32,868 bases of DNA from positions 1 through 32,868 of the forward strand of contig NZ_LMTS01000110.1 in the NCBI RefSeq assembly GCF_001541225.1. The letters run 5' to 3'. Made by a program: the position numbers and the translations under genes. The notes under the pieces are model-generated. The model made no database searches. It saw nothing but the letters and a program-made list of their open reading frames with translations, and was not told where the DNA came from. This document shows positions 25,440 to 32,868 of this stretch, piece after piece. Each line of letters opens with the position of its first letter. The stretch's first letter is position 1. This DNA comes from Variovorax sp. WDL1 (GTDB lineage: Bacteria; Pseudomonadota; Gammaproteobacteria; Burkholderiales; Burkholderiaceae_C).

Positions 25440-25925
25440 TCAGGGCAGGTAGCTTGCCAATTTTTGAGGCAGCGCGGGTTTCAGGCCCTGCAATGCCGCA
25501 TCCAGAACAGTGGCGCTGCGCGACTCCTGCCACCAGGCCGCGTCGCTCAGCGCGAGCAAATGAACCACGACCGCTGTGGCCAGCAGCGCGACCGCGCCGC
25601 GCGCCAGCCCGAAGACGGCGCCCAACAGGCGATCCACCGGCCGCAGCCCCACGGCGGTGATCAGCTTGCGCATCAGGGCGGCCACCAGCCCCACGCCGAA
25701 AACCACCCCCACGAACACCAGCGCGAAGCCCGCTGCGTAGCGCCAGTTGCCCGCCGGATCACCGAAGGGCAGCCAGGCGCCCACATCGGCCGCGAACCAC
25801 TGCGCGCAGAAGAAGGCGGCTACCCAGGCAGCCAGCAGGATCACTTCGTACACCAATCCGCGCACCAGACCGAAAAGCATCGACACCACCAGCAGCGCGA
25901 TGGCAATCCAGTCGAGGGGAGCCAC
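25440..25925 (-). CDS. cvpA: CvpA-family membrane protein
   Basis: The 161-aa protein has four hydrophobic segments (about residues 5-23, 28-46, 65-85 and 104-123) and the CvpA pattern D-W-I-A-I-A-L-L-V-V-S-x-L-x-G-L-V-R-G. CvpA is an inner membrane protein linked to colicin V production and envelope stress tolerance; its molecular role is unclear. The start is GTG 25925, 6 bases after the SPOR gene. Position between a SPOR-domain gene and purF is the conserved one. Confidence 0.93.
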   Translation of the reverse strand: MAPLDWIAIALLVVSMLFGLVRGLVYEVILLAAWVAAFFCAQWFAADVGAWLPFGDPAGNWRYAAGFALVFVGVVFGVGLVAALMRKLITAVGLRPVDRLLGAVFGLARGAVALLATAVVVHLLALSDAAWWQESRSATVLDAALQGLKPALPQKLASYLP

Positions 25926-25931
25926 GTCCGC

Positions 25932-26804
25932 CTACAAGCTGAGGACGGCAGCCGACAAAGACAAGCCCTTGACCTTGCCCGCCGCCTTGTCCGCCTCGGC
26001 GCGCGTGCCGAAGGGGCCGATTCGCACACGCGTGCGCTCGCCGTCAGCCGTCTTCGCGACATTCGTGTAGGTCTTGAGCCCTGCCTTCTCCAGCTTCTGC
26101 CGGACCTCGCGCGCCTTGTCGGCATCCGCGAACGCGCCGACCTGGACCACGAAACGGCCGTTGTCGTCGGCCGCGGCGGTGGGCTTGGTGGCCGCGGCGG
26201 CGGTGGATTTACCCTCGAGCAGTGCGCGGGCCCGGGCGGCATCCTCGGCGGTCTTGGCAGCGGCGGACCTGGCATCGGGCTTTGCCTCCGCCCTGGCTTC
26301 CGGCTTGGGCTCCGGCCTGGGTCTGGGTTCCGGCTTGGGCTCCGGCTTGGCTTCAGGCTTGGGTTCGGGTCTGGCTTCAGCCACCCGCGGCGGCTTGGTC
26401 TCTACTGGCGAGGCGGAAGGTGCGGGCCTGGAGGCCGGGACTTCCGTGCCGTCCGCCATCTCGGTGATCATCTCGCCGCCCGAGGACCTTGTGGCCACTG
26501 GCGGGCTCGCCGGCGGGGCGGCGGTCGAGGGGGCAGGCGCTGGCGCGGCCGGCAGGGGCAGCGGCTTGGTCTTGTTGCGATCGGGGATCTCGATCGGGAT
26601 GTCGACCGACACCGGCCGAGGCTGGGTGTCGAACAGGAGCGGGAAGCCGACCACGCCGATCAGCACCAGCACCGCGGCACCCACGAGCCGGTGGCGCGCA
26701 CGCCTGCGCATCGCCTCGACGCTTTCGGCCGGCGGCGCCGCGACGCTGGTGTTTCGCCCTTCGTTGGCCTGCGGACCGCGGGTGCGGAACTGGAAGAACG
26801 CCAT
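25932..26804 (-). CDS. SPOR-domain inner membrane protein (DedD-like)
   Basis: The 290-aa protein has a short cytoplasmic N-terminus, one membrane segment (about residues 39-57), a long Pro/Glu/Lys/Ala-rich periplasmic linker with tandem P-E-P-K units (146-177), and a C-terminal SPOR domain (216-290: F-V-V-Q-V-G-A-F-A-D to R-V-R-I-G-P-F). SPOR domains bind denuded glycan at the division septum, so it probably acts in cell division. Its location between folC and cvpA is that of E. coli dedD. ATG 26804 starts M-A-F-F-Q-F. The stop is TAG. Confidence 0.93.
   Translation of the reverse strand: MAFFQFRTRGPQANEGRNTSVAAPPAESVEAMRRRARHRLVGAAVLVLIGVVGFPLLFDTQPRPVSVDIPIEIPDRNKTKPLPLPAAPAPAPSTAAPPASPPVATRSSGGEMITEMADGTEVPASRPAPSASPVETKPPRVAEARPEPKPEAKPEPKPEPRPRPEPKPEARAEAKPDARSAAAKTAEDAARARALLEGKSTAAAATKPTAAADDNGRFVVQVGAFADADKAREVRQKLEKAGLKTYTNVAKTADGERTRVRIGPFGTRAEADKAAGKVKGLSLSAAVLSL
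26274..26369 (-). repeat. degenerate tandem repeat encoding P-E-P-K units
   Basis: About 96 bases of the SPOR gene encode repeated P-E-P-K-P-E-A-K-like units in the periplasmic linker. The DNA shows recurring GGCTTGGGCTCCGG-type blocks read on the plus strand. Such low-complexity repeats probably vary in copy number between strains by slippage, and serve as a stiff spacer across the cell wall. Confidence 0.75.
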
Positions 26805-26864
26805 GAAATTCGATTTCCTGATGGAGTGCAGCGTGAGTAGAAAAGGCGCCGGAAATCAGGCCAA

Positions 26865-28160
26865 TCAGGAGTCCGGCGACAAGTGCCGGGCCCGCAGACG
26901 AGGTGTTCCGTGCTCGAGCACACCACCCACTGTGAAGAACGATCCGAAGACGACGATTCTATCAGCGGGGTCCGCACGATCGATGGCCGCTTGCAGCGCC
27001 TCCATGGGAGCGCCATGCGCGCTCGCCGAGGCGTCGGCGCGGGTGTTCTGCGCCTGCCAGCGCGTCAGCAGATCGGATGCCTTGGCGGCACGCGCGGTCG
27101 GCAGGTCCGTGAAGTACCAGCAATCGATCAGCGGGCCGATGCGAGCGAACATCGGCTCCAGGTCCTTGTCCGCCATCACTCCGAACACGCCGTGGGTGGT
27201 CGGGTAGAAGCCCATGGCATCGAGGTTCTCGGCCAGCGCTGCCACCGCGTGCGGGTTGTGCGCCACGTCGAGCACCAGGGCAGGCTCGCCGGGCACGATC
27301 TGGAAGCGCCCCGGAAGCTCGACCGACGCGAGGCCGGTGCGCACCGCCTGCGCGGTAACCGGCAGCCGCTGCCGCAGCGACTCCAGCGCGGCCAGGACGC
27401 CGGCCGCATTGACGAGCTGGTTGGCGCCGCGCAGTGCCGGATAAGCCAGTCCGCTGTAGCGCCGCCCGCGGCCGCTCCAGCCCCACTGCTGCTTGTCGCC
27501 GGAGACGGTGAAGTCGCGCCCCACGCGCCAGAGATCGGCACCAATGGCTTCGGCATGCCCGACGACGCTTTGCGGCGGAACCGGGTCGCTGACGATCGCT
27601 GGGCGGCCCGGGCGCATGATCCCGGCCTTCTCGAAACCGATGCTTTCGCGGTCAGGGCCCAGGAACTCCATGTGGTCCAGGTCGATGCTGGTGATGATGG
27701 CGCAATCCGCATCGAGCATGTTGACCGCGTCCAACCGTCCGCCCAGGCCGACCTCGAGGATCGCGACGTCGGGCTTGCTGGCCGCGATGCACAGCAGGAT
27801 GGCGAGCGTGGTGAACTCGAAGTAGGTCAGGGCCATCTCGCCGCGCGCGCGCTCGACTGCTTCGAAGTGCGCCGCCAGCACATCGGCAGGCACCGCTTCG
27901 CCCGAGAGCCGCAACCGCTCCTCGAAACGAACCAGATGGGGCGAGGTGAACACCGCCGTGCGGTACCCCGCATGGATGAGGATCGACTCCAGCATCGCGC
28001 AGGTCGAGCCCTTGCCGTTGGTACCGGCCACTGTGATCACGGGGCAGTCGAAGGCGAGGCCGAGCTTGCCGGCCATCGCGCGGACGCGTTCGAGACCGAG
28101 TTCGATGTTCTTGGGGTGCAGGCGCTCGGCGTGAACGAGCCAGTCGGCAAGGCTTTTCAT
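26865..28160 (-). CDS. folC: bifunctional folylpolyglutamate synthase / dihydrofolate synthase
   Basis: The 431-aa Mur-ligase-family enzyme adds glutamate to dihydropteroate and to folates. The ATP loop is V-A-G-T-N-G-K-G-S-T-C-A-M (about residues 44-56), followed by T-S-P-H-L near 74, L-E-V-G-L-G-G-R-L-D-A-V-N and D-H-M-E-F-L-G, then the C-terminal L-D-V-A-H-N-P-H-A. Start ATG 28160 gives the typical M-K-S-L-A-D-W-L. It opens the minus-strand folC-SPOR-cvpA-purF-metZ-gltX series. The 60-base gap after its stop shows no clear terminator. Confidence 0.96.
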   Translation of the reverse strand: MKSLADWLVHAERLHPKNIELGLERVRAMAGKLGLAFDCPVITVAGTNGKGSTCAMLESILIHAGYRTAVFTSPHLVRFEERLRLSGEAVPADVLAAHFEAVERARGEMALTYFEFTTLAILLCIAASKPDVAILEVGLGGRLDAVNMLDADCAIITSIDLDHMEFLGPDRESIGFEKAGIMRPGRPAIVSDPVPPQSVVGHAEAIGADLWRVGRDFTVSGDKQQWGWSGRGRRYSGLAYPALRGANQLVNAAGVLAALESLRQRLPVTAQAVRTGLASVELPGRFQIVPGEPALVLDVAHNPHAVAALAENLDAMGFYPTTHGVFGVMADKDLEPMFARIGPLIDCWYFTDLPTARAAKASDLLTRWQAQNTRADASASAHGAPMEALQAAIDRADPADRIVVFGSFFTVGGVLEHGTPRLRARHLSPDS

Positions 28161-28207
28161 GGAGGCCGGAATTGTCGCCCACTCGCCGCAGGGGGCATCA
28201 TCGCAGG

Positions 28208-28561
28208 ATGATCACGCTCTACGGCATCACGAACTGCGACACCGTCAAGCGCGCCCGCGCCTGGCTCGACGAACACGGCATCACCTACCGTTTTCACGAT
28301 TTCAAGAAGGAGGGCGTGCCCGAGGCCGAGCTCGACCAGTGGCTGCGCGCACCGGGCTGGGAGACCCTGGTCAACCGGCGCGGCACCACCTGGCGCCGGC
28401 TCGACGAGGCGACGCGCACGTCGGTGGTCGACACCGCCTCCGCCCGCGCAGCCTTGCTGGCCCATCCCAGCCTGATCAAGCGTCCGGTGGTCAACTGGGG
28501 CCCGCGAGCCGGCGTTACCACGGGATTCGACGCCGCCCAATGGAAAAGCCTCACTGTGTAA
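28208..28561 (+). CDS. ArsC/Spx-family protein (YffB-like)
   Basis: The 117-aa thioredoxin-fold protein reads I-T-L-Y-G-I-T-N-C-D-T-V-K at the start, with one active-site-like Cys, and K-R-P-V-V-N-W-G near residue 95 with the cis-Pro region of ArsC-type proteins. The family contains glutathione-dependent arsenate reductases, but YffB-type members are of unproven function and may use glutathione. ATG 28208 begins the conserved strand. It is divergent from folC across 47 bases. Confidence 0.88.
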   Translation: MITLYGITNCDTVKRARAWLDEHGITYRFHDFKKEGVPEAELDQWLRAPGWETLVNRRGTTWRRLDEATRTSVVDTASARAALLAHPSLIKRPVVNWGPRAGVTTGFDAAQWKSLTV

Positions 28562-28638
28562 ACGGTTGAACCCCGGCAGCCGGATCACGTCGAACCCAGT
28601 TCAGAAGGGCCCAGCGCCCCACCCTCAGGAGTTTTGAC

Positions 28639-29217
28639 ATGCGCACGCAAAAAGCCATCCGCAACACCATTGCCCTCTCGCTTCTGGCTGCCCTTGCCGG
28701 CACCGCGGGGCTTGCCCAGGCCGAGCAGGTCTGGGCGCGGGTGATCTCGGCCACGCCCTCGCACGAGACTACGGGCAACACCCGCTACAACGTGACCTAC
28801 GAATACGGCGGCCGGCACTACACCACCGTCACGGACACCCGCCCCGGCGCCAGCATCCCGATCGAGGTCGGCGACTACGGCGTCGCAACCCCCTCGCCGG
28901 TGGCGCCGCAGCCGCAGATTGCGCAGCGTCCCATCGACGGTGACGGCGAAGTCAACGGCGGCGGCCAGCCCGACTGGAACAGCGTGACGCCCGAACCCGG
29001 AGTGGTCATCTCGGGCGGCGGCGCACCCGCCTACGGGCAGCCCGCGCCGGTCTATGTGCAGCCGGGCCCGGTCTACTACCCGGCGCCGGTCTATGTCGCA
29101 CCGGGCTACTACCCGGCACCGTACGTCTATCCGCCGGTGGGCATCTCGCTCAACCTCGGCTACTCGCGCGGATGGGGTGGCGGCTGGCGTGGCGGACACC
29201 ACGGCCGCTGGCGCTGA
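28639..29217 (+). CDS. secreted Pro/Tyr/Gly-rich protein of unknown function
   Basis: The 192-aa product has a clear signal peptide (M-R-T-Q-K-A-I-R, hydrophobic run, A-Q-A-E). A first domain follows (about residues 28-82) with V-W-A-R-V-I-S-A-T-P and Y-N-V-T-Y-E-Y-G-G-R, resembling small envelope proteins common in Burkholderiales. A Pro/Tyr-rich part comes next with repeated P-V-Y-V / Y-Y-P-A-P units (about 134-165), and the tail is rich in Gly, Trp and His (G-G-W-R-G-G-H-H-G). Function is not known to me; an outer membrane-associated or metal-binding tail is possible. ATG 28639 has a CAGGAG site. Confidence 0.82.
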   Translation: MRTQKAIRNTIALSLLAALAGTAGLAQAEQVWARVISATPSHETTGNTRYNVTYEYGGRHYTTVTDTRPGASIPIEVGDYGVATPSPVAPQPQIAQRPIDGDGEVNGGGQPDWNSVTPEPGVVISGGGAPAYGQPAPVYVQPGPVYYPAPVYVAPGYYPAPYVYPPVGISLNLGYSRGWGGGWRGGHHGRWR

Positions 29218-29298
29218 GTGCGGGCCCGGGAGGCCTGCCGCAAAGCCTAAAATCGCCGGCTTTCCTTTTTCCCTCGCAGCGCCAGGCCCTCCTTCCAG

Positions 29299-30973
<1,675 letters not shown>

Positions 30974-30985
30974 AGCGGGCTTGCA

Positions 30986-31007
30986 GGGCGCGATGAACCC
31001 TGCGCCC
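30986..31007. terminator. GC-rich hairpin between convergent argG and murB
   Basis: GGGCGC (30986-30991) and GCGCCC (31002-31007) form a 6-bp stem with a 10-base loop in the 38-base gap between two converging genes. An alternative stem, GCAGGG with CCCTGC, overlaps it. No T run follows in either direction, so termination efficiency is doubtful. Confidence 0.3.
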
Positions 31008-31011
31008 CCGG

Positions 31012-32064
31012 TTACACGACCACCGGCTCCGGCTCCAGCCGGATGCCGAAACGCTCGTATACGCTGGTCTGGATCGCCTTGGCCAGGGTCATGACCTCCC
31101 CGCCGGTCGCAGGGTGCGCGGGGCCGCCGCGGTTGACCAAGACCAGCGCCTGTTTCTCGTAGACGCCGGCATTGCCGACGGTCTTGCCCTTCCAGCCGCA
31201 GGCGTCGATCAGCCAGCCGGCGGCGAGCTTGATGCTGCCGTCGGCCATCGGGTAGTGCACGATCTTCGGGTCGCGCGCGATGATGTCGGCGCATTGCTCC
31301 GGCGTGACCGTGGGATTCTTGAAGAAGCTGCCGGCATTGCCGAGCACCCGCCAGTCCGGCAGCTTGGCGCTGCGGATGGCGCAGACCCAGTCGAAGATCT
31401 CTGTCGGGCTGGGCGTGAAATTGCCGGTCTCGGCCATCTTGCGCTCCAGGTCCAGGTAGCCCAGCACCGGCTTCCAGGGCCGCGGCAGCCGGAAGCGCAC
31501 CCGGGTGATCAGCGCCCGGCCCGCCAGGCCGAAGTCGTTGCTGCCGCTCGCCGTGTGCTTGAACACCGAGTCGCGGTAGCCGAAGGCGCACTGGGCCGCA
31601 TCGAGGGTGAAGGCGCGGCCGGTCTCGAGGTCGATGGCGTCCAGCGATTCGAAACGGTCCTGCAACTCGACCCCGTAGGCGCCGATGTTCTGCACCGGCG
31701 CCCCACCCACCGTGCCGGGGATCAGCGCCATGTTCTCCAGGCCGGGCAAGCCCTGGTCGAGCATCCAGCGCACCGTGTCGTGCCAGATCTCGCCGGCGCC
31801 CGCCTCGAGGATCCACGCGCGCGGTGTCTCTTCGACCAGCCGGCGTCCCTTGATCTCCACCTTCAGGACCAGCGGCTTGACGTCGCCGGTCAGCACGATG
31901 TTGCTGCCGCCGCCGAGCACGAACTTGGGCGCGCCACGCCACGCCGGGTCGGCCAGCAGCGCGGCCACGTCGGCATCGCTCGCGATGCGCACCAGGTGCT
32001 GGGCGCGCGCGACGATACCGAAGCTGTTGTGCTGCTGCAGCGGTACGTTGTGCTCCACGATCAT
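31012..32064 (-). CDS. murB: UDP-N-acetylenolpyruvoylglucosamine reductase
   Basis: The 350-aa FAD enzyme reduces UDP-GlcNAc-enolpyruvate to UDP-MurNAc for peptidoglycan. Motifs include N-S-F-G-I near residue 12, L-G-G-G-S-N-I-V-L in the FAD domain, [24 protein letters not shown], and [10 protein letters not shown] with the catalytic Ser. Length fits the E. coli type (type I). ATG 32064 is chosen because upstream frame overlaps yajQ antisense. The stop is TAA. It is divergent from yajQ by 45 bases. Confidence 0.96.
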   Translation of the reverse strand: MIVEHNVPLQQHNSFGIVARAQHLVRIASDADVAALLADPAWRGAPKFVLGGGSNIVLTGDVKPLVLKVEIKGRRLVEETPRAWILEAGAGEIWHDTVRWMLDQGLPGLENMALIPGTVGGAPVQNIGAYGVELQDRFESLDAIDLETGRAFTLDAAQCAFGYRDSVFKHTASGSNDFGLAGRALITRVRFRLPRPWKPVLGYLDLERKMAETGNFTPSPTEIFDWVCAIRSAKLPDWRVLGNAGSFFKNPTVTPEQCADIIARDPKIVHYPMADGSIKLAAGWLIDACGWKGKTVGNAGVYEKQALVLVNRGGPAHPATGGEVMTLAKAIQTSVYERFGIRLEPEPVVV

Positions 32065-32109
32065 GGGAGAATTGTCGCATTCACACCCGTGAGATTCAGA
32101 GGAGAGTCC

Positions 32110-32595
32110 ATGCCGTCTTTCGATACCGTCTGCGAACCCAACCTGCCCGAGGTCAAGAACGCCGTGGAGAACACGGCCAAGGAGATCGGCACGCGATTCG
32201 ACTTCAAGGGCACCGCGGCCTCGGTCGAGCTCAAGGACAAGGAAATCACGCTCATCGGGGATGCCGAGTTCCAGCTCGTGCAGGTGGAGGACATCCTGCG
32301 CAACAAACTCACCAAGCGCAGCGTGGACGTGCGCTTCCTCGACAAGGGCGACGTCCAGAAGATCGGCGGCGACAAGGTCAAGCAGGTGATCAAGGTCAAG
32401 AACGGCATCGAGAGCGAGACCGCCAAGAAGATCCAGCGCCTGGTCAAGGACAGCAAGCTCAAGGTGCAGGCCGCGATCCAGGGCGACGCGGTGCGGGTGA
32501 CCGGAGCCAAGCGCGACGACCTGCAGGCCGCGATGGCGCTGATCAAGAAGGACTTGCCCGATATGCCGCTGTCCTTCAACAACTTCCGCGACTGA
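32110..32595 (+). CDS. yajQ: YajQ-family nucleotide-binding protein
   Basis: The 161-aa protein begins [11 protein letters not shown] and contains [16 protein letters not shown] and the C-terminal F-N-N-F-R-D of the YajQ (DUF520) family. It has two RNA-recognition-like folds that bind nucleotides; in Xanthomonas a homologue binds cyclic di-GMP. GGAGAG precedes ATG 32110. It lies 7 bases before the next gene on the same strand. Confidence 0.95.
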   Translation: MPSFDTVCEPNLPEVKNAVENTAKEIGTRFDFKGTAASVELKDKEITLIGDAEFQLVQVEDILRNKLTKRSVDVRFLDKGDVQKIGGDKVKQVIKVKNGIESETAKKIQRLVKDSKLKVQAAIQGDAVRVTGAKRDDLQAAMALIKKDLPDMPLSFNNFRD

Positions 32596-32602
32596 GCGCC
32601 CG

Positions 32603-32868
32603 ATGAAGGCCCCCCTCGTTCCGATGCTGCTGGCCGCGGCATGCGGCCTCGCGCACGCCCAATCGGTGATGCTGACCGGCACCATCGGCAACCGTGCCAT
32701 CCTGATCGTCGACGGCAGCGCGCCCAAGACGGTGGCCGTGGGCGACACCTTCCGGGGCGTGAAGCTGCTTTCGATGACGCCCGAGCAGGCCACGGTGGAG
32801 GCCGGCGGCAAGCGCGTGGCGCTGCGCATGGACCAGCCAGTCAGCATCGGCGGGTCCAGCGCGGGCGG
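32603..32868 (+). CDS. probable clan AA (retropepsin-like) aspartic protease, 5' part
   Basis: From ATG 32603 an open frame of 88 codons runs off the window. It starts with a signal peptide (M-K-A-P-L-V-P, hydrophobic run, A-H-A-Q-S) followed by L-T-G-T-I-G-N-R-A-I-L-I-V-D-G-S-A-P-K and V-A-V-G-D-T-F-R-G-V-K. This N-terminus resembles the PDZ-less periplasmic clan AA aspartic proteases of Burkholderiales. The catalytic D-T-G would lie beyond the window edge, so the family call is not confirmed here. It is likely cotranscribed with yajQ. Confidence 0.6.
   Translation, partial: MKAPLVPMLLAAACGLAHAQSVMLTGTIGNRAILIVDGSAPKTVAVGDTFRGVKLLSMTPEQATVEAGGKRVALRMDQPVSIGGSSAG

Noticed and set aside
26274..26369. 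The repeated blocks in the SPOR gene as a possible CRISPR or mobile repeat
   Set aside because: The repeat is in frame, encodes P-E-P-K units, has no spacers and lies within a known linker region.

Overview
The window looks like chromosomal DNA of a high-GC betaproteobacterium of the order Burkholderiales, most likely family Comamonadaceae (Variovorax/Ramlibacter-like). The reasons are three Bug/TctC-type solute receptors, several CoA-thioester catabolic genes with LysR regulators, the folC-SPOR-cvpA-purF-metZ order, and strong G/C bias at third codon positions. The genus is an inference.

Left part (1-10038), selenocysteine locus. Two paralogous selenoproteins of the UGSC family, each 570 aa, are each interrupted by one in-frame UGA. 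One reads leftward at 61-1773 (Sec106-Gly-Thr-Cys109). The other reads rightward at 8326-10038 (Sec108-Gly-Ser-Cys111). In both, a GC-rich hairpin with GU in its apical loop follows the UGA at the distance expected of a bacterial SECIS. Between them lies a Sec-decoding cassette on the minus strand: selC (tRNA-Sec), selA, selB and a thioredoxin-reductase-like flavoprotein. The three protein genes overlap by 4 bases each. No selD (selenophosphate synthetase) is in the window. Two Bug receptor genes, one with an internal deletion, lie upstream of the first selenoprotein gene. A 5' fragment of an Asp/Glu-racemase-like gene lies against the end of the reductase gene. I infer a compact unit in which the decoding machinery, its selenoprotein clients and a likely disulfide/selenenylsulfide reductase travel together. 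The substrate of the UGSC proteins is unknown.

Middle part (10073-20745), catabolic accessory genes. A leftward CaiB-type CoA-transferase / crotonase-fold / Bug receptor operon is divergent from a LysR gene. A second LysR gene is divergent from a rightward five-gene operon: periplasmic binding protein, thiolase, acyl-CoA ligase, small ABM-fold protein and a second binding protein. Three of its four junctions are 4-base ATGA overlaps. The two binding proteins are paralogues of identical length, and no permease genes are present.

Right part (20746-32868), housekeeping genes. A strong bidirectional terminator closes the accessory region. Then, on the minus strand, come folC, a SPOR-domain protein, cvpA, purF, metZ, gltX and the tRNA genes Ala(GGC), Glu(UUC) and Asp(GUC). 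A good -10 box lies between gltX and the tRNAs. Rightward genes are an ArsC/YffB-like protein, a Pro/Tyr-rich secreted protein, ppnP and argG. These are followed by murB (minus), yajQ (plus) and the start of a probable clan AA aspartic protease gene cut by the window edge.
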